A stretch of DNA of 32,216 bases, taken from assembly GCF_901873365.1 (NCBI RefSeq), contig NZ_CABFLM010000051.1, positions 1-32,216 of the forward strand. Reading direction: 5' to 3'. Position numbers and translations under genes: made by a program. A model generated the notes under the pieces. It saw only the letters and a program-made list of their open reading frames with translations. It ran no database searches and was not told the origin of the DNA. This DNA comes from an uncultured Aggregatibacter sp. GTDB taxonomy: Bacteria > Pseudomonadota > Gammaproteobacteria > Enterobacterales > Pasteurellaceae. Positions within the stretch are counted from its first letter, which is position 1; every line of letters begins with the position of its first letter. Shown here piece after piece: positions 8,304-16,508 of the stretch.

Positions 8304-8594
8304 ATGGCGGTAACCTGTATAGGCAATGATTTGCGACTGGTGATTTTTCTACAGCCTAAAGCGGCGCAGGATAAAATCGTCGGATTGTATAATGGCGAAT
8401 TAAAGGTTTGTATCACCGCACCGCCGGTAGAAGGGCAGGCGAATGCGCATTTGCTGAAATTCCTCAGTAAATTATTTAAAGTGCCGAAAAGTACGATTAT
8501 TTTGGAAAAAGGTGAATTAAGCCGTCATAAGCAAGTTCTCATTCCTTCACCGAAAGCCATGCCGAAGGAAATTGAAAGCCTAGTGCAAAAATAA
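8304..8594 (+). CDS. yggU: YggU/DUF167 family protein
   Basis: A 96-residue protein of the DUF167 (UPF0235) family, function unknown. The core is recognisable: LQPKAAQDKIVG, then ITAPPVEGQANAHLLKFLSK, then KGELSRHKQV. The start at 8304 is preferred over an upstream in-frame ATG that would overlap yggT, because GGGGGA lies 6 bases before it and it gives the family's normal N-terminus. E. coli YggU is 96 residues. It is the last gene of the run before ssrA. Confidence 0.93.
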   Translation: MAVTCIGNDLRLVIFLQPKAAQDKIVGLYNGELKVCITAPPVEGQANAHLLKFLSKLFKVPKSTIILEKGELSRHKQVLIPSPKAMPKEIESLVQK

Positions 8595-8711
8595 GCCGAT
8601 AAGGGAGCCTCAAAGCGATCTATAAATATGGCGAGTCAATGTGGATTTCTGTGAAAATGAGGGAATGGCTTTATTTTAGGGTGATATTTTGCTATCCTTA
8701 CGCCTACTTTT

Positions 8712-9077
8712 GGGGCTGATTCTGGATTCGACGGGATTAGCGAAGCCCGAGGTGCACGTCGAGGTGCGGTAGGCCTCGTAAATAAACCGCAAAAAAATAG
8801 TCGCAAACGACGAACAATACGCTTTAGCAGCTTAATAACCTGCTCATAGCCTTCGCTCCCCAGCTTCCGCTCGTAAGACGGGGATAAAGCGGAGTCAAAC
8901 CCAAACGAGATCGTGTGGACGCCGCCGTTTGAGGATCGAAGCATTAAATTGAATCAAACTAGCTTAATTATCGCGTGTCTGTCCGCAGGGTTAAGCGAAT
9001 CTTAAAGACTGACTAAACGTGTAGTACTAACGGTAGAGGAATTCCGGACGGGGGTTCAACTCCCCCCAGCTCCACCA
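8712..9077 (+). ncRNA. ssrA: Transfer-messenger RNA (tmRNA)
   Basis: A 366-nt RNA that rescues stalled ribosomes by adding a degradation tag, working with SmpB. The 5' end GGGGCTGATTCTGGATTCGAC and the 3' end (GGTTCAACTCC ... AGCTCCACCA, with encoded CCA) form the alanine-tRNA-like domain. The tag frame starts at GCA 8803 and runs to the stop at 8833-8835, encoding ANDEQYALAA, which ends in the usual protease-recognition residues ALAA. A possible -10 (TATCCT, 8693-8698) lies 14 bases upstream. The gene is intact. Confidence 0.98.
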
Positions 9078-9113
9078 AATCCAATTCCAAACAGGTTTTA
9101 TAAAGTCCGATAA

Positions 9114-9144
9114 AGTCTTGGCGCATAACGCTCCAAGGCTTTTT
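9114..9144 (+). terminator. Probable ssrA terminator
   Basis: AGTCTTGGCG and CGCTCCAAGGCT form an imperfect stem with a 5-nt loop, followed by TTTTTA. It lies about 37 bases after the encoded CCA end of tmRNA. Confidence 0.65.
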
Positions 9145-9359
9145 ATTGTCCTATTTAATCCTATCCATTCCAACCTAATCCAACGATTTTAGTAACACCG
9201 ATAGTAACACTATGATAAAATAACTCAGGCCGATGTTACTACAAGCATTAAGAGTCTTATGCTACAAGGCTTTTACCGCTTTTTATATTTCTTAAATGAC
9301 AGGTGATTCCGCACTGACTTCAAGGGCTTTTTTATATCCTAAGCGTTCCTATCCAATCC
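9134..9359 (+). repeat. Imperfect 38-bp direct repeat downstream of ssrA
   Basis: Bases 9134-9171 and 9321-9359 align nearly end to end. Both begin CAAGG, then GCTTTTTTA with small changes, and both end TCCTATCC followed by ATTCC or AATCC. Copies are 187 bases apart, start to start, in the same orientation. Confidence 0.6.
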
Positions 9360-9504
9360 TATAAACTCCTTGAGTTTGTGTTATTTGTTTCATGCATTTT
9401 TCTGATTTCGCCATTGTTCAAAATTTTCTGCCTTTCCTTTATCCCGCCCTGTGTTTTCAGTATAATGAAGCGTATTTTTAACCTTTCAATTTATAGAATC
9501 AATT

Positions 9505-10410
9505 ATGACAAAATTTAATGTAAAAACTTTCCAAGGCATGATTCTTGCCTTACAAGAATACTGGGCGAACCAAGGCTGCACCATTGTGCAACCCTTTGAT
9601 ATGGAGGTGGGCGCAGGGACCTCTCACCCGATGACCGCATTGCGTGCGCTAGGCCCTGAGCCGATGGCGTTTGCGTATGTGCAACCTTCCCGCCGTCCGA
9701 CTGATGGCCGTTATGGCGAAAACCCAAACCGTTTACAGCATTACTACCAATTCCAAGTGGTGATTAAACCCTCTCCGGACAACATCCAAGAATTGTATTT
9801 AGGTTCCCTTGAAATGCTTGGCTTTGACCCGACCAAAAACGACATTCGTTTTGTGGAAGATAACTGGGAAAACCCAACGCTAGGCGCATGGGGCTTGGGC
9901 TGGGAAGTCTGGTTAAACGGCATGGAAGTGACCCAATTTACCTATTTTCAGCAAGTGGGCGGCTTAGAATGTAAACCGGTTACCGGCGAAGTGACCTACG
10001 GTTTAGAGCGTTTGGCAATGTACATTCAAGGCGTGGATTCTGTATATGACTTAGTTTGGTCTGACGGCCCGCTTGGCAAAACCACTTATGGCGATGTGTT
10101 CCATCAAAACGAAGTGGAACAATCCACCTATAACTTTGAATATGCCGACACCGATTTCTTATTCTATTGCTTCGATCAATATGAAAAAGAAGCGAAAAGT
10201 TTATTGGAATTAGAACGTCCGTTACCGTTGCCGGCTTACGAGCGCATTTTAAAAGCGGCACACAGCTTTAACTTGTTAGACGCGCGCAAAGCCATTTCCG
10301 TTACTGAACGCCAACGCTACATTTTACGTATTCGTGCGTTAACCAAAGGTGTGGCTGAAGCCTATTATGCCAGCCGTGAAGCCTTGGGTTTCCCGGGCTG
10401 TAAAAAATAA
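9505..10410 (+). CDS. glyQ: Glycine--tRNA ligase alpha subunit
   Basis: A 301-residue protein, the catalytic alpha subunit of the alpha2-beta2 glycyl-tRNA synthetase. The sequence is highly conserved: MILALQEYWANQGC, the motif-2-like region FAYVQPSRRPTDGRYGENPN, and GLGWEVWLNGMEVTQFTYFQQ. Length is as in E. coli (303). It needs GlyS for activity, but glyS is not next to it here: it starts 8.67 kb downstream on the same strand. Confidence 0.98.
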   Translation: MTKFNVKTFQGMILALQEYWANQGCTIVQPFDMEVGAGTSHPMTALRALGPEPMAFAYVQPSRRPTDGRYGENPNRLQHYYQFQVVIKPSPDNIQELYLGSLEMLGFDPTKNDIRFVEDNWENPTLGAWGLGWEVWLNGMEVTQFTYFQQVGGLECKPVTGEVTYGLERLAMYIQGVDSVYDLVWSDGPLGKTTYGDVFHQNEVEQSTYNFEYADTDFLFYCFDQYEKEAKSLLELERPLPLPAYERILKAAHSFNLLDARKAISVTERQRYILRIRALTKGVAEAYYASREALGFPGCKK

Positions 10411-10463
10411 AGCGAAAAGTCACCGCACTTTATGTTTCAACACAACGATATAAGGAGAGCATC

Positions 10464-11114
10464 ATGAGCGATTTTCAATATCCGGAAGATATTTACACCG
10501 AAGCGGAACCGGATGTAAACACGCTGGCAAATTTAGGGCCTTTAGCGCCGATGGCGGGAATTTGGGAGGGCAAGCGCGGTTTGGATATCAATCCAAAGGC
10601 GGAAGGGCCGGAGAAAGATCCTTATATCGAACATTACGAGTTGCAACCGATTGATGCACAAACTAATGGTCCACAACTGTATTACGGCTTACGTTATCAC
10701 ACGCGGATTGTGCAGCCGGATGAAGTGGAAACCTTTCACGATCAAGTGGGCTATTGGTTATGGGAACCTGCAACCGGCACGATTTCTTTGTCGTTAAGTA
10801 TTCCACGTGGACAAAGCCTGATTGCCACCGGTCATGCCGCACCGGATGCGAAAGAATTTACGCTAAAAGCTGTGCGTGGATCTCTAACGAATGGCATTAT
10901 CTCAAATCCGTTTATTGAGCAATCTTTCACCACAGAAAGCTATGAGATTACGGTGAAAATTCATGAGGATGGCACGTGGTCTTACGATCAAATTACCACA
11001 ATGATTATCCCAAATTACGACGAACCATTTGAGCATCGTGATCGTAACCGTTTAACCAAAATCGGCGAACCAACGCCAAATCCAACCGCACTTGCGGCCG
11101 CTGCCCAAAAATAA
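10464..11114 (+). CDS. Heme-binding beta-barrel protein (nitrobindin-like, FABP family)
   Basis: A 216-residue cytoplasmic protein resembling the heme-binding beta-barrel group (nitrobindin/THAP4-like, often annotated FABP family). It has the barrel's opening motif G-x-W-x-G (GIWEGKRG, residues 32-39) and a series of amphipathic strands through LYYGLRYHTRI, FHDQVGYWLWEP and SLSLSIPRGQSLIATG. No signal peptide is seen. AAGGAG lies 7 bases before the ATG. The final codons run through an uptake sequence (11085-11093). It precedes a glutaredoxin-like gene with a 10-base gap. Heme binding is a family inference. Confidence 0.8.
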   Translation: MSDFQYPEDIYTEAEPDVNTLANLGPLAPMAGIWEGKRGLDINPKAEGPEKDPYIEHYELQPIDAQTNGPQLYYGLRYHTRIVQPDEVETFHDQVGYWLWEPATGTISLSLSIPRGQSLIATGHAAPDAKEFTLKAVRGSLTNGIISNPFIEQSFTTESYEITVKIHEDGTWSYDQITTMIIPNYDEPFEHRDRNRLTKIGEPTPNPTALAAAAQK

Positions 11115-11124
11115 GGAGGCGAAA

Positions 11125-11388
11125 ATGTCTAAACCTGTATTGTTTTATAGCGCTGAATGTCCTGATACACCCTCTTTTGTGGCGGAATTAAAGGCGTTAA
11201 ACGTGGATTATGAAGAAATTGAAGTGCAATCCTCCTTGCCGAATTTAAAACGCTTTTTACGCTTGCGTGATAACGAAGCGGTGTTTGATGAGGCGAAAGC
11301 TAAAGGTTATGCAGGCTTGCCGGCGTTGTTGTTGGCGGACGGTCGAGTGATTTTGGATGAAGCCCAATTAAAATCGATTTTTGCCTGA
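11125..11388 (+). CDS. Glutaredoxin-like protein
   Basis: An 87-residue thioredoxin-fold protein. The N-terminal strand PVLFYSAECPDTPSF carries a single active-site-like cysteine (Cys12, motif CPDT), and GLPALLL with the expected cis-proline follows. The CxxT form suggests a monothiol enzyme, or a redox-inactive relative. The ATG at 11125 is chosen for AAGGAGG about 7 bases upstream; the upstream in-frame start would run into the previous gene. It is co-transcribed with the beta-barrel gene. Confidence 0.82.
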   Translation: MSKPVLFYSAECPDTPSFVAELKALNVDYEEIEVQSSLPNLKRFLRLRDNEAVFDEAKAKGYAGLPALLLADGRVILDEAQLKSIFA

Positions 11389-11487
11389 TTTAAAATGATG
11401 CCTAAGTGCGGTCGATTTCAGGCTAGAATTGCTGGATGATTCATCATTCACGGCTTGTTGTATAAGCGAAACATTTTTCTAATCGGC

Positions 11488-11514
11488 GATGATGCTTTGA
11501 TGTTCCCCATCATC
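11488..11514 (+). promoter_or_regulatory. Hairpin in the autotransporter 5' region
   Basis: GATGATG (11488-11494) and CATCATC (11508-11514) form a 7-bp stem with a 13-nt loop, 37 bases before the autotransporter start codon. A possible -10 (TATAAG, 11461-11466) lies just upstream, which would put the hairpin inside the leader. No T-run follows, so it is not a plain terminator. An exact uptake sequence lies at 11404-11412. Confidence 0.4.
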
Positions 11515-11551
11515 AGTTAATTTTAACCCTCATTTTATTTGAGCCCATTTT

Positions 11552-14500
11552 ATGCAAAAGACAACTTTCAAACCCAAATTCATCGCTGCGTTTGTCGCAT
11601 TGAACCTAAGCTCAGTGGCCTTCGCCGGACAAGTTTATTCCGGCGTGGATTATCAATATTTTCGTGATTTTGCCGAGAATAAAGGTAAGTTTACGCCCGG
11701 TGCGCAAAATATAGAGGTGGTGAATAAAAAAGGCGAATCTATCGGCACCATGATGCAAAACGCGCCGATGATAGATTTTTCGGTGGTTAGCCGTAATGGT
11801 GTGGCAGCACTGGTGGGCGATCAATATATCGTTAGCGTGGCACATAATGTGGGTTATAGTGGTGTTGACTTTGGCATGGAGGGCAGTAACCCCGATCAGC
11901 ACCGATTCGGTTATAACATCGTTAAACGAAATAATTATAAAAACGACTCCACTCACCCTTACATGACGGACTATCATAACCCTCGTTTAACCAAATTCGT
12001 CACAGAAGCTGCGCCGATAGAAATGGTGTCAAAGATGCAGGGCAGCACCTATGGCGATTTAGAAAAGTATCCAACGCGGGTACGAATTGGTAGCGGTCGG
12101 CAAGTTGTGCGTGATGCTCAGGACAAGGATACAGAGGTTTCAGGCGCATACCACTACAGAACCGCAGGTAATACGTTTATGCAAGGCTGGGCGAACAATG
12201 GTGAGGTCAGTTTAAGCGGTGATGTGCGTTATCCGAATCAATATGGTCCGTTACCCATTTCAGGTTCTGGCGGTGACAGTGGTTCCCCGATGTTTATTTA
12301 CGATAAAACCGCAGGAAAATGGCTGTTAAACGGCGTATTGCGTAGCGGACACCCTTATGAAGGCAAAGAGAACACCTACCAAATTGCACGTAAGAATTAT
12401 TTGGATGAAATCATTGCAAGAGATTTGGTCACCGTATTTGAACCAACCGTAGCCTCTTATGACTGGACAGCGGATGACAACGGCAAAGGGAAATTAACTA
12501 AAGGCGGTAGTGGTGGCACAGACACTCCGCTTGCCAATTACAGCCTAGCGTCTTCGGGGAGTGATGAAGCCTTTGGATATGGTGGACCAAACCCTTATAT
12601 GCCGGCACTTCATCACGGTAAAAACATTTACTTTGGAAATCTGGAAAACGGCACAGTAACCCTGAAAAATAATATCGATCAGGGTGCCGGTGGCTTGACT
12701 TTCGAAGGGGATTTTGTGGTTCAGCCTAATGCGGATGAAACCTGGAAAGGTGCCGGTGTTTCAGTGGGGGAAGGCAGTACCGTTACATGGAAGATTAAAA
12801 ATCCGGCAGGCGATCGCTTATCTAAAATTGGGCAAGGTACGTTATTGGTCAATGGCAAAGGCGAAAACCTAGGCGATATCAGCGTGGGAGATGGTGTCGT
12901 TGTCTTGAATCAACAAGCGGACGAGAAAGGCAAAAAACAAGCCTTTAATCAATTAGGCATTGCGAGCGGTCGCCCAACGGTGAAATTAGAAAGTGACGAC
13001 CAAGTTAATCCAAACAATATTTATTTTGGCTTTCGTGGTGGTCGTTTAGATCTTAACGGCCATTCACTAACCTTTAATCGCATTCAAAATACCGATGAAG
13101 GCGCACAAATTGTCAACCACAACAAAGACGCTGAATCTACCGTCAAAATTTTGGGCAATGAACAAATTGCTGATGAGAAAAACATTAACCAATCCAAAGC
13201 CACGGCGTTTAACGGCTGGTTTGGCGAAACCAATGCCGCACTTCACAATGGTCGATTAAATATCGACTATCAACCTACACACGCAGACAGCGTCTTTTTG
13301 TTGTCAGGTGGTGCTAACTTAAACGGCAATATTACGCAGGAAAACGGCACGTTAGTCTTTAGCGGACGCCCAACGCCTCATGCCTATAATCACTTGAATA
13401 AACCGGCGCTCATTGGACGACCACAAGGTGAGGTGGTGCAAGATGATGATTGGTTAAGTCGCACATTCAAAGCCGATAATTTCATTATTAACGGCGGAAG
13501 TGCGGTCGTTTCTCGGAATGTTTCTGAGATAAGTGGTAATTGGCAATTAAGCAAAGATGCCAAGGCGACATTCGGCGTGACCGACAAACAGGCGAATTTC
13601 ATTTGCGCGCGCTCTGACTGGACGGGGCTCACAAAATGCGATAATCAAACCTTGTCGGATAAAGCTTTTCGTAGCATTGAACGGACGAAAATCAAGGGAT
13701 CGCTCAGTGCGTCTGATAGTGCGACTTTACTTGTTCAAGGGCTGGCTGATGTGGTTGGTAGCGTCATGCTAAGTGGATTCAGCCGATATCATTTAACCCA
13801 TAATGCCACCCAAACCGGTATGCTTCATGTTAATGATCGCGCGGTAGCAACGGTGGACAACGCCACGTTGGCAGGGGATGTATGGCTTTCGGATATTACC
13901 ACCCTCAACCTTGTGAACACCCGCTTCACTCACCAAATTCGAGGAAGCAAACACACATCGGTGTCGTTGTCAGACAATGCGCACTGGACGTTGCCGGAGA
14001 GCACAAGGGTAGGTAATTTAAGTCTTGATAATAGCCAAATTACGTTAAATCCGGATTTTACGACACAAAAGGATAATCAAACGTTTAACACGTTAGAAGT
14101 GTTGGGAGATCTTGACGGAAATGGCACCATTAATTACCGCACTTATTTGCAGGAAAATAAAGGCGACCATGTCATTGTACGAGGCAAAGCGGCAGGGAAT
14201 TTCGTATTAAATGTGCGTAACACCGGTGCAGAACCACAAAACTTGGCACAGCTTAGCTTGTTGGAATTAAATAATCCTGCGCAATCTGACGATGTCAATG
14301 TTTCTTTAGCCAATGGCAGTGTGGATGCCGGGGCATACCGCTATGAACTCAGAAATGACGATTTTGATTATCGACTCTACAACCCTAAAAAAGAAAAAGA
14401 GCTCGCTGATCAAGAACGCATTGCGGAAGAAAAACGTAAAGCCGACGAAGCAGCTCGTCTAGCGGAAGAAAAACGCAAAGCCGAAGAAGCTGCTCGCCTA

Positions 14501-16423
14501 GAGGAAGAAAAACGTAAAGCCGATGAATCTGCCCGTCTAGCGGAAGAAAAACGTAAAGCCGATGAAGCTGCCCGTCTAGCGGAAGAAAAACGTAAGGCCG
14601 ATGAAGCCGCTCGTCTAGCGGAAGAGAAACGTAAAACGGAAGAGGCCGCACGTTTAGCGGAGGAAAAACGCAAAGCGGACGAAGCGGCACGCTTAGCGGA
14701 AGAGAAACGTAAAACGGACGAAGCCGCACGCTTAGCGGAAGAAAAGCGTAAAGCCGATGAAGCAGCTCGCTTAGCCGAAGAAAAACGTAAAGCGGAAGAG
14801 GCAGCACGTTTAGCGGAAGCAAATCGTAAAGCGGAAGAAGCAGCTCGCTTAGCCGAAGAAAAACGCAAAGCCGAAGAAGCAGCTCGTTTAGCGGAAGAAA
14901 AACGTAAAGCCGAAGAAGCAGCACGTTTAGCGGAAGAAAAACGTAAAGCGGAAGAAGCGGCACGTTTAGCCGAAGAAAAACGTAAAGCAGAAGAAGCCGC
15001 ACGCTTAGCCGAAGAAAAACGTAAAGCGGATGAAGCCGCACGTTTAGCGGAAGCAAATCGCAAAGCAGAAGAAGCTGCACGCTTAGCGGAAGAGAAACGT
15101 AAAGCAGAAGAAGCGGCACGTTTAGCGGAGGAAAATCGTAAAGCCGAAGAAGCGGCACGTTTAGCCGAAGAAAAACGTAAAGCCGAAGAGGCCGCGCGTT
15201 TAGCCGAAGCAAATCGTAAAGCAGAAGAAGCCGCACGTTTAGCCGAAGAGAAACGTAAAGCGGACGAAGCGGCACGTTTAGCGGAAGAAAATCGTAAAGT
15301 CGAAGAAGCGGCACGTTTAGCGGAAGAAAATCGTAAAGTCGAAGAAGCGGCACGTTTAGCGGAGGAAAAACGTAAAGCGGAAGAAGCCGCACGTCTAGCC
15401 GAAGAGAAACGCAAAGCGGAAGAAGCCGCACGTCTAGCCGAAGAGAAACGCAAAGCCGAAGAAGCCGCACGTCTAGCCGAAGAGAAACGTAAAGCAGAGG
15501 AAGCTGCTCGTTTAGCTGAGTCAAACCGTAAAGCGGATGTGAAAACGGAACAAAAAGATCTGATTAGCCGTTATTCAAATAGTGCATTATCCGAGTTGTC
15601 AGCAAGTGCGAATAATGTGCTGCTCGTTCTCGATGAATTAAATAAACAGCTTGTCGGAGAGAATTTATCTCATGTTTGGGTAAATACAATGCATTCTTCC
15701 CGTCGTTATGATGCGAATGAATTCCGTGCTTACAAGCAAGAAACGAATTTAACCCAACTTGGTGCGCAACACATTGATGATAATTATCGTCTTGGTCTGT
15801 TGTTCTCTCATGCCAGAGCAAACAATACCTTTGATGACAATATCGGCAGTAAAAATCGTCTAACCATGCTATCGGCTTTCGGTAAATATGATTTTGCTAA
15901 TGGCTTGAATGTCTTTGCCGATATGAGCTATGGTTCAAGTGCGGGTGAAATTCGCGGTGAATTGCAAAATGCAGATATCCAACGCCATATTGTGGCATTG
16001 GGTGCAGGGGTAGGTTACCAACTGAAGTTAGGTAAATTGGCGTTTAAACCGAATGCAAGCGTACATCGTTACCATATTTCAAGTGAGGATTATCAATACG
16101 ATCAATCTCGAATTCATACGCCATCCGCGAATTTTAATGTTTACCAAGCGGGTGTCACAGTGGATTACACCTTTGGCCCATGGGCAGGTGTCATGCTTCG
16201 TCCGTCCGTGAGCGTCAATTATGTGGATGCCTCCGATTCCAAGCTTGCGGTACAGGTGAATCAGGTACCATTGATGCAACGTTTTGACCGTTATTGGCAG
16301 CAAGAAATTGGCTTAAGTGCCGGTTTCGGCGGCTGGCAGGTTGGCGGTTATGCTGCCCAATCTCGCGGCAAACAGTTGGATAAACAACATCAGTTTGGTT
16401 TGAAAGTCGGGTATCGTTGGTAA
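11552..16423 (+). CDS. Hap-like S6-family serine protease autotransporter with repeat stalk
   Basis: A 1623-residue type Va autotransporter, much closer to Haemophilus Hap than to IgA1 protease. The signal peptide is residues 1-25 (cleavage AFA|G). The peptidase S6 domain has its triad at His98 (SVAHN), Asp140 (MTDYHNPRL) and Ser243 (GDSGSP), the same numbering as Hap. A beta-helix passenger follows, with FGFRGGRLDLNGHSLTF and FSGRPTPHAYNHL shared with Hap. Residues 958-1329 are 28 full and one partial copy of a 13-residue charged repeat. The C-terminal translocator starts at about DLISRYSNSALSEL (near 1336), and a 12-strand barrel ends in GYRW. Expected roles are surface adhesion, aggregation and self-cleavage. 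The family is certain; protease activity is inferred from the intact triad. The ribosome site is weak. Uptake sequences lie at 13498 and 14138. Confidence 0.95.
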   Translation: MQKTTFKPKFIAAFVALNLSSVAFAGQVYSGVDYQYFRDFAENKGKFTPGAQNIEVVNKKGESIGTMMQNAPMIDFSVVSRNGVAALVGDQYIVSVAHNVGYSGVDFGMEGSNPDQHRFGYNIVKRNNYKNDSTHPYMTDYHNPRLTKFVTEAAPIEMVSKMQGSTYGDLEKYPTRVRIGSGRQVVRDAQDKDTEVSGAYHYRTAGNTFMQGWANNGEVSLSGDVRYPNQYGPLPISGSGGDSGSPMFIYDKTAGKWLLNGVLRSGHPYEGKENTYQIARKNYLDEIIARDLVTVFEPTVASYDWTADDNGKGKLTKGGSGGTDTPLANYSLASSGSDEAFGYGGPNPYMPALHHGKNIYFGNLENGTVTLKNNIDQGAGGLTFEGDFVVQPNADETWKGAGVSVGEGSTVTWKIKNPAGDRLSKIGQGTLLVNGKGENLGDISVGDGVVVLNQQADEKGKKQAFNQLGIASGRPTVKLESDDQVNPNNIYFGFRGGRLDLNGHSLTFNRIQNTDEGAQIVNHNKDAESTVKILGNEQIADEKNINQSKATAFNGWFGETNAALHNGRLNIDYQPTHADSVFLLSGGANLNGNITQENGTLVFSGRPTPHAYNHLNKPALIGRPQGEVVQDDDWLSRTFKADNFIINGGSAVVSRNVSEISGNWQLSKDAKATFGVTDKQANFICARSDWTGLTKCDNQTLSDKAFRSIERTKIKGSLSASDSATLLVQGLADVVGSVMLSGFSRYHLTHNATQTGMLHVNDRAVATVDNATLAGDVWLSDITTLNLVNTRFTHQIRGSKHTSVSLSDNAHWTLPESTRVGNLSLDNSQITLNPDFTTQKDNQTFNTLEVLGDLDGNGTINYRTYLQENKGDHVIVRGKAAGNFVLNVRNTGAEPQNLAQLSLLELNNPAQSDDVNVSLANGSVDAGAYRYELRNDDFDYRLYNPKKEKELADQERIAEEKRKADEAARLAEEKRKAEEAARLEEEKRKADESARLAEEKRKADEAARLAEEKRKADEAARLAEEKRKTEEAARLAEEKRKADEAARLAEEKRKTDEAARLAEEKRKADEAARLAEEKRKAEEAARLAEANRKAEEAARLAEEKRKAEEAARLAEEKRKAEEAARLAEEKRKAEEAARLAEEKRKAEEAARLAEEKRKADEAARLAEANRKAEEAARLAEEKRKAEEAARLAEENRKAEEAARLAEEKRKAEEAARLAEANRKAEEAARLAEEKRKADEAARLAEENRKVEEAARLAEENRKVEEAARLAEEKRKAEEAARLAEEKRKAEEAARLAEEKRKAEEAARLAEEKRKAEEAARLAESNRKADVKTEQKDLISRYSNSALSELSASANNVLLVLDELNKQLVGENLSHVWVNTMHSSRRYDANEFRAYKQETNLTQLGAQHIDDNYRLGLLFSHARANNTFDDNIGSKNRLTMLSAFGKYDFANGLNVFADMSYGSSAGEIRGELQNADIQRHIVALGAGVGYQLKLGKLAFKPNASVHRYHISSEDYQYDQSRIHTPSANFNVYQAGVTVDYTFGPWAGVMLRPSVSVNYVDASDSKLAVQVNQVPLMQRFDRYWQQEIGLSAGFGGWQVGGYAAQSRGKQLDKQHQFGLKVGYRW
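14423..15538 (+). repeat. 28.6 tandem copies of a 39-bp (13-residue) repeat
   Basis: The array starts at 14423 and keeps a strict 39-bp period for 28 units to 15514, followed by a 24-base partial unit to 15538. The consensus peptide is AEEKRKAEEAARL. Variation is mainly K/N at position 4, E/A at position 3, A/T/V at position 7 and D/E at position 8. Synonymous changes are common between units, but units 23 and 24 (15281-15319 and 15320-15358) are identical in DNA, pointing to a recent unit duplication. The period is a multiple of three, so gains and losses stay in frame. Confidence 0.97.
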
Positions 16424-16508
16424 AGCAATCGAACCAGACAGAAACAAGCACGAAAGATGATAGCGTTGTGCTGTTATCGAGCTATTCTTATTTAGAAAGG
16501 TAAAAAAG

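Larger units (their letters stand above)
9078..9504. other. Non-coding tract between ssrA and glyQ
   Basis: These 427 bases have no gene-sized frame that I can support. They contain the likely ssrA terminator, an imperfect direct repeat (9134-9171 and 9321-9359), a third weaker relative around 9255-9285, and short AGTAACAC repeats (9191-9210). The 3' end of ssrA is a common integration target for phages and islands, so this may be a worn remnant of such an element. The last 100 bases must hold the glyQ promoter. Confidence 0.5.

Noticed and set aside
8636..8944. 102-codon minus-strand frame
   Set aside because: It runs antisense through tmRNA, and its composition is explained by that RNA.
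14385..15524. Long open frames on the minus strand across the repeat array (379 and 347 codons)
   Set aside because: The 39-bp unit is a multiple of three, so any frame with no stop in one unit stays open throughout. The predicted proteins are low-complexity Ser/Arg/Ala or Leu/Arg repeats with no ribosome site or known family.
14423..15538. CRISPR-like array
   Set aside because: The units are contiguous with no spacers and keep a reading frame inside a clear autotransporter gene.
11552..16423. Calling the autotransporter an IgA1 protease
   Set aside because: The motifs, triad numbering, translocator start (DLISRYSNS) and terminal GYRW all match Hap more closely. IgA1 cleavage cannot be claimed from sequence.
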